A stretch of 64,000 nucleotides of DNA, taken from contig CABJAP010000003.1 of NCBI GenBank assembly GCA_902363595.1, positions 124,001 to 188,000 of the forward strand. The letters are read 5' to 3'. Below are positions 44,178 to 51,590 of the stretch, piece by piece (positions within the stretch are counted from its first letter, which is position 1; every line of letters begins with the position of its first letter). The DNA is from Clostridia bacterium. GTDB lineage: Bacteria > Bacillota > Clostridia > Peptostreptococcales > Anaerovoracaceae. The notes beneath the pieces are model-generated. The model was not told where the DNA came from, ran no database searches, and worked only from the letters and a program-made list of their open reading frames with translations. Made by a program: the position numbers and the translations under genes.

Positions 44178-47100
44178 GGTTCTTCTCGCCCTCCTTTTCA
44201 TACGCCGCGTACCACCCCAGCTTGCCGTCCCTGTTGGGTCCGGGAAAAAGATAAATATCATTATTGCCGCTGGGAAAAGTATATTTGAGAAACTTCAGGG
44301 AAAAATCCCGGAAATGGAGATAAAATTCACCGGCTGCAGAACGTTTCAGCTCCACAGCATCAAAACCGAGGGACAAGATGCCTTCCAGCGGGACCATGCC
44401 GCTGACACCCTGAAAATTGCCCAGCTTTGCTCCGATGTACCCGCTGGCCGTCCCGGTGGTGACACCGCCGTCTCCCTGACGATCCACCGCTCCCACGCTC
44501 CAGGCCGTCAAAAGGGAAAGCTTTAAATTGCTGGCTGTCGACAAAGCGCCCAAGTCGCCCAGATCGATCTGCCAGCAGACCGCAGACCAAGTATCCGCAA
44601 GGGCTTCCTGATGGATACCGTCTGCCTGAATCCCCGCATAGCCCAGAGACTCCGGCGTAACGCCCGCCGAACCGGTGAGAAAATCCGTCACATGGATCGG
44701 AAACTGCTCTGCCAGCGATCCGGCTCTGGGCACGCTGTTCTCATAATGGTATTTCATGGTACCCGTGTGAACGGCGATGCTACCCTTTTTCTCCAACAAA
44801 AGCAGATCGGAAAAGACCAGGCCGGTATCCTCCTTTCCGCTTTCTGTTTCCATCGCCTTGGGATCCGGCTTAGGGTCTCCGTAGCTCAGCACATCGGAAT
44901 CCAGCAGCACGAATTTCAGCCGCCCTGCCAGGAAAAAGGAGGCCCGCTCTTCTGCCGCCGAGGAGGTCAGGGTAACCTTGTCCACGCAAAGACCACTGTA
45001 GAACGCATTGTCTGTAAAATACTCGATCCGCTCCGCAAGCTCAAATAAATAATCGCTGACTCCCGGCGCGTCCTGATTCTCTGCCATTCTACCTGTAACA
45101 ATCATATAATTTCCGCAGGACCCACCCACCGCGAATAGGGGGGAGCCGAGAAAATATTGCAGTGTCAGCGAGAGGCGGCAGGAAAAATCAAAGACCTGGG
45201 ACTGACGGAATACAACCTGCAGCTGGTCCAGCTTGTAATAAAACTCCCAGGGTTCTGTCAAAATCGGATGCTCCGGGTCTTCATAAGCGATGATCCCGCT
45301 GATCTGACCCGGGCTTAAAATGCCTTTTTCGTCCAGACTTCTGCTCTCGAAGATCATGTGATGGGCCAGCAGCTTCCCGCCCTCCCGCAGGCGCAGCAAG
45401 AATTTCAAATTATCCGGCAGCTGATTTCCTTCCACGGGAACGGAAAAAGCGATGGTCCCGCACCATAGCGGGTCCTCTAAAATGGCCCGAAGATCGTCGA
45501 AGGCGGCATTTTCCTTATCAACCTCGTCCAGCTCCTTGAGGATCGCCTGCAGAGATGCGGCTCCCTTTCCCCTCAAATCTCCGGTATCGGGCGGATAAGA
45601 CCATTCGGCGGGAGCATCAGCAAGGGCCCGTATGGATTTATGGGAGGTGTATTTTAAAAGCAAGAAGGTCTGATTATCCTTCCAACCAGCGCTATCCAGA
45701 GAAAAGGTCCAGCCGTCGAGGGAAAGAGGCGGTGATTCCGGCATGACCGAGGCGTATTTGGAAAATTCCTCTGGGTTATCAATAACCAAAAAAGCATGGG
45801 AAGCCAAAAGCGCCTGCTTCAAAAACCCGGAAACCTTGGCAAAACGGAACTTCTCACAGAATTCCAGCGTGTCAAAGTAATCCTTCCCCGGTGTCTGCGT
45901 GAGATAAAGCCCCTTGGTGCTCAAAACCTTCATTGCCTCTCCCATTCCATCCAAAGACAGCGGCCGCGCGCCTAACAGCCGGTTTCGGAGAGCCGCCAGC
46001 CGCCGTTCATCGAGGGCTTTCATCGCATCATACGCCTGCTGCTTTTTTGCCGCCCCGTGCTGCCCGCCGGATGTTCCCACAGGGAGAAGGGGGAAACAAT
46101 CGTCCTTTCCGATCTTCTGAAAGGGAATCTCCGCATAATCCAGGACCCCCGCCTCATTGCTCATGGCATAAAAAGCGCAGTCCTGAGCCTGGGAATAATA
46201 GGTTCCCTTTTCCAAAGCAACGTAAGCCGTATCGCCGCTGGGCAGGCCGGACGCAAAAGACTGCTCTTGCAGCGGAAAATAAGCCTGTTTGCCGCTGATG
46301 AAAAAGAGACGGCTGTCCGCCTCAAAGTCCACATACTCCTGGCCGCTGAGACCCGCGCACAGACTGCCCGCCGGACTTTTTATGGTAAAAGCGCCGTCAA
46401 AGGTCAGATAATACCGGTACGAGGGCAGCTTAACCTCCGTCCTTCTTCTGGAAAAGACCAGCTTTGCCTCCCGTTCTTCCGTCTCCAGCTCCAGGTTCTC
46501 AGGTGATAGATAGATTGGAAAATTAGTGCGCCATCGGCCTTTGGGGAGCCAGAAAAAGCTGCGTTCTTTATCCAGCGGATTCAGCACATCCAACCGGACC
46601 TCCAGCTCTGTGATCGGAAAATCCGGTTCCAGCACCTGGTCAAAGAAAGCATCGATTTCCCGCCCGCGGGCAGGTGCTTCTCTCTGCAAGCCGTACCAGA
46701 TTCCGGCCCGCAGGCTCTCCATGGTAATCGCCCCGGCCGCAGCGAAGGAAAAGCATCCCGCGCTTTGTCCTTCCATCAGCAGCAGACAGCGCTCCATTCG
46801 GCACGCCAGGCCGCCGTCCCGCAAAAACTCCGCTCCATAATCGGCCCCGCCGGATCCCGGCGCAGCAGCGCTGATCTGGAGCTGCTCGTCGCCGTCCTGC
46901 CCGGCCAATACGGAAAGGAAGCTGTTCTTTTTCAGTTCCAGAGCATACTCGCCAATGAAAAAGGTTACGCTTTTTCCCAGACTAAAAACACCGCCGGCCG
47001 CCCCAGGCTTCAGGGGCAGCCGCTGCCAGTTTTCCCTCGGCAAAATGTCCTTTTCTATGAAAACCAGAAAGCAGCCCGGCTGCTCTGTCCCATGAACATC

Positions 47101-47292
47101 TAAAGCCTCTTTCAGTTTTTTTAATGCCTCTTTTTCCACCGGCCGCCCGGTAAAGACCAGCACAAAATCCGTCTTATGAAACCCGTCGGTAAGGGAAAGG
47201 GGCTGTCCCTGTCTGGTGTGGAAAAATACTTTATCCCCGCAGCTGTCATGGGCATAAAGATAAGCTTCTCCTGTCTCCTTCCACTGGCACAT
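44167..47292 (-). CDS. 1041-residue beta-rich protein, unknown function
   Basis: No recognisable family. The N-terminal about 110 residues look like a small alpha/beta domain (TDFVLVFTGRPVEKEAL), then a long series of beta segments. Sections from about 690 onward (LDQLQVVFRQSQVFDFSCRL, VTGRMAENQDAPGVSDYLF, GRLKFVLLDSDVLSYGDP, and the closing EFYLHFRDFSLKFLKYTFPSG) have the rhythm of the strands in the giant protein downstream. No signal peptide or membrane span. Overlaps the next gene by 11 bp and starts 8 bp after the previous stop, so it belongs to the same transcript. Probably a structural partner of the giant protein. Confidence 0.7.
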   Translation of the reverse strand: MCQWKETGEAYLYAHDSCGDKVFFHTRQGQPLSLTDGFHKTDFVLVFTGRPVEKEALKKLKEALDVHGTEQPGCFLVFIEKDILPRENWQRLPLKPGAAGGVFSLGKSVTFFIGEYALELKKNSFLSVLAGQDGDEQLQISAAAPGSGGADYGAEFLRDGGLACRMERCLLLMEGQSAGCFSFAAAGAITMESLRAGIWYGLQREAPARGREIDAFFDQVLEPDFPITELEVRLDVLNPLDKERSFFWLPKGRWRTNFPIYLSPENLELETEEREAKLVFSRRRTEVKLPSYRYYLTFDGAFTIKSPAGSLCAGLSGQEYVDFEADSRLFFISGKQAYFPLQEQSFASGLPSGDTAYVALEKGTYYSQAQDCAFYAMSNEAGVLDYAEIPFQKIGKDDCFPLLPVGTSGGQHGAAKKQQAYDAMKALDERRLAALRNRLLGARPLSLDGMGEAMKVLSTKGLYLTQTPGKDYFDTLEFCEKFRFAKVSGFLKQALLASHAFLVIDNPEEFSKYASVMPESPPLSLDGWTFSLDSAGWKDNQTFLLLKYTSHKSIRALADAPAEWSYPPDTGDLRGKGAASLQAILKELDEVDKENAAFDDLRAILEDPLWCGTIAFSVPVEGNQLPDNLKFLLRLREGGKLLAHHMIFESRSLDEKGILSPGQISGIIAYEDPEHPILTEPWEFYYKLDQLQVVFRQSQVFDFSCRLSLTLQYFLGSPLFAVGGSCGNYMIVTGRMAENQDAPGVSDYLFELAERIEYFTDNAFYSGLCVDKVTLTSSAAEERASFFLAGRLKFVLLDSDVLSYGDPKPDPKAMETESGKEDTGLVFSDLLLLEKKGSIAVHTGTMKYHYENSVPRAGSLAEQFPIHVTDFLTGSAGVTPESLGYAGIQADGIHQEALADTWSAVCWQIDLGDLGALSTASNLKLSLLTAWSVGAVDRQGDGGVTTGTASGYIGAKLGNFQGVSGMVPLEGILSLGFDAVELKRSAAGEFYLHFRDFSLKFLKYTFPSGNNDIYLFPGPNRDGKLGWYAAYEKEGEKNHVY

Positions 47293-47300
47293 CTCATCAC

Positions 47301-49553
47301 CTACTTCCAGCTTATTACATCACCGGGATACAAATAAAAGTCGCCGCTCCAGCTTCCTGTCATGTGGAACGTATACACCGGCAGACCACACCGGTAAACA
47401 GCCGGCTCCTGCCGCGGCTCCAAAAGTCCGGTCAGCGGCGCAAGATCGCAGAGGGTACTGCCCAGTGGCATCTGATGGAGAAAGCCATTGACGGTGACCG
47501 GCATACATGGCGTAAGCTGGGTCCTGCCCCGCAGATAAACAGCCGATGCTCCCGATTCTGGCACCCCGGTCTTACGGAAAGCGGAAAGATTTGCTGCCAA
47601 AGCCTTGTAGCTGGAAGCGGACAGAACCGCGGGATTTTTACATACCTGGGGAGCCCCCTCTTTTTCAGCAGATGGGAAATGATCCGGGTAGAGAATGCCC
47701 GCGTATTCCCTGGCGATTCCGCAAGCGTTCAAATCCGTAACGCTTCCGCCGCCAAAGGCGCACAGACCGCTTTCCATGGTTGGCTGCTCTAAGTCTTCTA
47801 CATAGTCCCCTTCCGAAAGCAGGGTGACAAATGGATCCAGGCAAAGCTTGCCTTTTTTCCGGCTGACGGGCGCGTATTTGGTGCCGGTTCCCGTATAGCC
47901 GTTGACATACAAGGCCGCCCCCGTATCCCCCACATACTGGTAGGTTTGCTGGTCCGCCTTTATGGTCAGCCCAGGAAACAGCTCCACGAAATTGTTATCC
48001 AAGTGACCGTGGTAATATAAAAATTCCTCCATGGACTGGGGAAGATAGTCCTCTGCCAGGCCGCGGACAGCGAGAATCTGCCCAGCCGTAAAAGCCTTTT
48101 CCTCCATCTCAATTAAAAACCCTTGAAAGTCCTCTTTAATCGCCTGGCGCACGGCTTTATCGGAAAAGTCCCATGCCTCCTTAGCGATTTCTAGGACGTA
48201 ACCGCTGTCTTTGGATAAAAGCTTAAAATAGGTTTTTGAAAGCTCGGTCTTGATCCCCAGCCCGCTATCCAGGGCAACGGTGATCGCCCCGCTCTGGTCC
48301 AAATTCGGTGTCTGGCTTTTGCAGATGCAGGGGGACGCATCACCGAAGAGATAAAAGGCCGGATGAAGTCTGTTTTGGGCCGGGCAGGCCTTCCCCTGGG
48401 AAATGCCGCTGGTATAGGAAAAAGCCACCGGGCTGCCTGTATCCAAGGGCAGAGATACCAGCTCCTCCCCTCCCTTTAGGTCCGGTGAAAGGGCATATGT
48501 TTTCTCCTTGGCAGCAGCTGCCATGCCATGGGGAAAGCCGCAGTTTCTTCGGAAATGGAAGCAAATCGTATCCGCTGCCGTGTAATGGCATTTTACCGGC
48601 TCCGGTACAGAAAGCAGCAGCCTTACCGGCATGGAGGGCAGGGATAGAACCTGATCTTTTTCAACCTGAAATCGAACAAAAAAGCCGCCCTCTGTTCCGA
48701 CAGAAAAAGCGCCCTGAGGTATGGAAATGGTGTAGCTCCCGTCAGCCAGAGCGTCGACTTTGGCCTTGCTCCACAAAAGCGTGCTTCCCGCGTACAGAAA
48801 GACCGCCAGCTTTCCGCCTTTCCAAAACCCGCCGGGAGCGGAAAGGGAAAAGGAGCGCTCTGCGGCCGTATCCGCTGTCGCCTCCAGGCTGGTAAATTCA
48901 GGCCGGGGCAGATGCACTGCGCAGAAGTCCGCAGGCTGGTAATGAACCTTGGTTTTCTCAATCCGGTTTTCCGCTCCCAGAGTTAAGGTATAGTCTTCCA
49001 ATGCCGGCAATCCGTGCTCCTTAAAACGGATTTGGCATGCATATGGGACCAGCTCTACTGTTTTTTGAATAGACTGTTCGGTATTTGTCAGGGAAACCTG
49101 CACCAGATCGGTGATCATGCCGGGAAAGGCGTAATCTACTTCGATAGCTGCATCCTTTAACACCCGTACCTGATTTAACTGAACCGGCGCTGTGGAAAAT
49201 ACGGGAATTTTCTTGTACGCCGCCGGGTTGTCAGAAGGCGCCACACCGATATAATACTGGGCGTCATCGGATACGGTTCTCGTAATGGTGCCGGAGGTTC
49301 CTGTCACCGCAACTGTTTCACCTACCAGTTCTTCATAGCGAAACACAGCCAGCTGGTAAGTAGTCACCCCCTTTTGCGGGCTCCAGAACACCTGGTAGGA
49401 CCCTTCGGTGCCTGCGATCTTGCACAAAATCTTTGTTATATCAGGAGGCAGAGCCGGATCGCTGACCGCTCCATTCCCTTCGTCCGTGCCATCGCCCCAA
49501 TCTAATCTTACCGCTTGGTCATCGTAATTTTGGTCCGCTTTTACTTTTTCCAT
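47301..49553 (-). CDS. 750-residue protein with fibronectin-III-like repeats
   Basis: No signal peptide. Residues about 35-115, 120-205 and 215-310 look like three fibronectin-III-like beta sandwiches (YQVFWSPQKGVTTYQLAVFR is the clearest edge strand). A cysteine-containing middle follows, then a C-terminal region with SMEEFLYYHGHLDNNFVEL, GLTIKADQQTYQYVG and YVNGYTGTGTKYAPVSRKKG. Unusually many cysteines (CHYTAADTICFHFRRNC, CICKS) for a cytoplasmic-looking protein. The start overlaps the Hint gene by 13 bp with AGGAG 9 nt upstream. Likely an adhesive or assembly component of the island system; function unknown. Confidence 0.72.
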   Translation of the reverse strand: MEKVKADQNYDDQAVRLDWGDGTDEGNGAVSDPALPPDITKILCKIAGTEGSYQVFWSPQKGVTTYQLAVFRYEELVGETVAVTGTSGTITRTVSDDAQYYIGVAPSDNPAAYKKIPVFSTAPVQLNQVRVLKDAAIEVDYAFPGMITDLVQVSLTNTEQSIQKTVELVPYACQIRFKEHGLPALEDYTLTLGAENRIEKTKVHYQPADFCAVHLPRPEFTSLEATADTAAERSFSLSAPGGFWKGGKLAVFLYAGSTLLWSKAKVDALADGSYTISIPQGAFSVGTEGGFFVRFQVEKDQVLSLPSMPVRLLLSVPEPVKCHYTAADTICFHFRRNCGFPHGMAAAAKEKTYALSPDLKGGEELVSLPLDTGSPVAFSYTSGISQGKACPAQNRLHPAFYLFGDASPCICKSQTPNLDQSGAITVALDSGLGIKTELSKTYFKLLSKDSGYVLEIAKEAWDFSDKAVRQAIKEDFQGFLIEMEEKAFTAGQILAVRGLAEDYLPQSMEEFLYYHGHLDNNFVELFPGLTIKADQQTYQYVGDTGAALYVNGYTGTGTKYAPVSRKKGKLCLDPFVTLLSEGDYVEDLEQPTMESGLCAFGGGSVTDLNACGIAREYAGILYPDHFPSAEKEGAPQVCKNPAVLSASSYKALAANLSAFRKTGVPESGASAVYLRGRTQLTPCMPVTVNGFLHQMPLGSTLCDLAPLTGLLEPRQEPAVYRCGLPVYTFHMTGSWSGDFYLYPGDVISWK

Positions 49554-51295
49554 AAGATCACACTCCTGTCCGGTCCGCGAAAATATCGTTCTACTGCGGC
49601 TACATCGGTTTCCCAGCTCACTGGGAGGCCGTTTTCTTGCCGCTTTTCTTCAAGGTCCAGTTCCGCAGCGTATCCCTGCATCTGGTTATCGCCCACAGCC
49701 AGACCATTGGCGTAAAACACGCCTTTCTCCACTGGGATCCGCTCTCCGTTTGCAGATTCCAACTCCAGATTGTACACCGTATTATCATCCACCACGGCCA
49801 ATTCCAGGGAACGGATGGGGACAAATTCTCCGTCCTGCCGCTTGAGACGCTGATGGAAGGCCACGTTTCCATGATCATCAATATAGGACTTTATGCGCAG
49901 CAGGGCGCGGACCCCCTGGTCGGTGATCAGCGGGTGCTCCCCGGTAAGAGAAAGCTCCATAGCTTTTTCGCCATCCTTGCCCGCTGTCAGCTTGTAAACG
50001 CCCTTCCGTTCCGTTCCTGTGACCAACTCCCGGACACGCAGCGGGCCGCCGTCCGAATACACCAGGTCGCCCGCTTTCATATTCTGAATCTTTTTCACCG
50101 ACTGATCGGCCATTGTAATCAAGGTGTCCCGGCAAAGGCAGCCCCAGTATAGTTTGATGGGTGCGATCGGTTTATCTTCCCCCTCAGGGATTTCTCCGGT
50201 ATAGACCATCATGTGATAAACGTCCTCGGATCCGGCCACCTGATAGCTGACCGTAAGCTGATAGTCCGCCTCCAGAATTTCCATGATCGGCAGCGGATTT
50301 TTGGCCTGCCAGCGGGCGTTCTTAAAGTCCCACTGAAAGCCCGGAAGTTTAGTATCAGGATCAATATAGATGGAGAAAAACTGGGAAAAATCTTTATCCG
50401 GCTCGTTTTCAAAGGCAGCCAGTCCGCCTCCGCTCTTGCGTACCAGGGAAAGGGTTGAAGAAGATCCGGGGCTCCAGACACTCAGGGCTTTCACGAAGCG
50501 CTGATTCTTATCCGCAAAGACCGCCTGCCCCCGGCTGGGTATGTAAAAATCACCCTGCGTATAATAGAGCAGATAATCATACGCTTCCAAAGAACTGGGC
50601 GCCCTATCATAGCAGACAATAATAAACTCATCCTGCTTTTCCGCCTGTTCATGTTTTTTCACCGGATCCAGCACATGGATCTTGGAAAGCATGTCAAAGT
50701 TTTCGGCAAAGGAAGCAAATTCCAGGGTCTTTACCTTGAATCGTAAAATGTCGTCCTGACCGATAAAACAAGCCGTCATGAGGATCCCTCCAGGCTCTTT
50801 CAAAAGGGATTTTGGCGAAATCTCCAGCCAGGCGTCGACATTTTGTTCCGCAGGAAAGGAAAAAGAAGGAATTCCTTCTTCGATAAGAACCGGTATTCCT
50901 TCCTCCAAGGCATAGTAATCCACTTCCAGCGCCATCTCCCAGATGGGATGGACAGCTGTAGCGCCGGCAGCGATCCGGTAGTTTCCTGCTTTCTGCTCCA
51001 CGTTCTTTACAAAAATCCCGTCTGACCAGCCGTCTGACAGGTCGTCCCCCGTCACCCGGCGCAGGCCTTTTTCTCTGGCGATTGCACCAGTACGCTCCAT
51101 ACAGGAAACAGTGCATGGAAAGTTTTCCTTTTTCATGCCAGCAAAAAAATCCCGCATATATTGGGCGTGGCTCTCCTCCAGCGGTGATAGATAGCACGCT
51201 CCGTCCGATGCAGAGCGGGCGAGACGGATGATTTTTTCTTTGCGGGCAAGCTGCTGCGGTGTGCTTTTCAGTAATTGCTGATTTTTGATAAGCAT
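49541..51295 (-). CDS. Hint-domain (hedgehog/intein) protein
   Basis: A 584-residue protein. Residues 1-380 are unrecognised beta-rich sequence. A Hint domain follows at about 384-540: the nucleophile block GCLCRDTLITMADQSVKKI, MKAGDLVY, the block-B LSLTGEHPLIT with its histidine, and the end FYANGLAVGDNQMQG. The C-terminal His-Asn plus nucleophile needed for splicing is absent, so cleavage at the first cysteine rather than protein splicing is expected. A 45-residue tail follows. No homing endonuclease. AAAGGAGG 6 nt before the ATG. First gene behind the island promoter, so it may be the most abundant product; self-cleavage would release a 42-kDa N-terminal part. Confidence 0.8.
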   Translation of the reverse strand: MLIKNQQLLKSTPQQLARKEKIIRLARSASDGACYLSPLEESHAQYMRDFFAGMKKENFPCTVSCMERTGAIAREKGLRRVTGDDLSDGWSDGIFVKNVEQKAGNYRIAAGATAVHPIWEMALEVDYYALEEGIPVLIEEGIPSFSFPAEQNVDAWLEISPKSLLKEPGGILMTACFIGQDDILRFKVKTLEFASFAENFDMLSKIHVLDPVKKHEQAEKQDEFIIVCYDRAPSSLEAYDYLLYYTQGDFYIPSRGQAVFADKNQRFVKALSVWSPGSSSTLSLVRKSGGGLAAFENEPDKDFSQFFSIYIDPDTKLPGFQWDFKNARWQAKNPLPIMEILEADYQLTVSYQVAGSEDVYHMMVYTGEIPEGEDKPIAPIKLYWGCLCRDTLITMADQSVKKIQNMKAGDLVYSDGGPLRVRELVTGTERKGVYKLTAGKDGEKAMELSLTGEHPLITDQGVRALLRIKSYIDDHGNVAFHQRLKRQDGEFVPIRSLELAVVDDNTVYNLELESANGERIPVEKGVFYANGLAVGDNQMQGYAAELDLEEKRQENGLPVSWETDVAAVERYFRGPDRSVILWKK

Positions 51296-51324
51296 TGGGG
51301 GCCTCCTTTGGTAATGATAAATTC

Positions 51325-51353
51325 AGTCTATTCTTTTGAGCAAAAATTGTCAA
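51325..51353 (-). promoter_or_regulatory. Candidate promoter of the giant-gene island
   Basis: On the minus strand a consensus TTGACA (51348-51353), 17-nt spacer and TAGACT (51325-51330), 30 bp before the Hint gene start. A second, poorer pair (TTGACG with TAGAAT, 19-nt spacing) lies just upstream. The remaining space to 51504 has no gene. Confidence 0.55.
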
Positions 51354-51504
51354 TGTTTTCAGAAGATTCTAATCATTTTGACCCAAATTTCGTCAATTGG
51401 TTGTTTTTCTTGTCATTTTTCCTTTTGTCTGAGGTTGGCAATGTACACACCCGCAAGGAGATCACCGCGACCAGCAGTATGATGTAACCCGGCGGCGAAA
51501 AAAT

Positions 51505-51540
51505 AAAACCGTTTGCTCTATGTAACAAGCAAACGGTTTT
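51505..51540 (-). terminator. Rho-independent terminator of ppdK
   Basis: AAAACCGTTTGCT / AGCAAACGGTTTT stem with a 10-nt loop, followed on the minus strand by TTTTATTTTTT. It ends the recO-glyQS-ppdK transcript and insulates the island promoter. Confidence 0.85.
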
Positions 51541-51590
51541 ATGTTTTAAGTCACTCTAACTTAATGATCCTTCTTCTACTACAAAGGTTC

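Noticed and set aside
49541..51295. Reading the Hint protein as an intein
   Set aside because: No C-terminal His-Asn plus nucleophile and no known host protein is interrupted; self-cleavage is a better reading.
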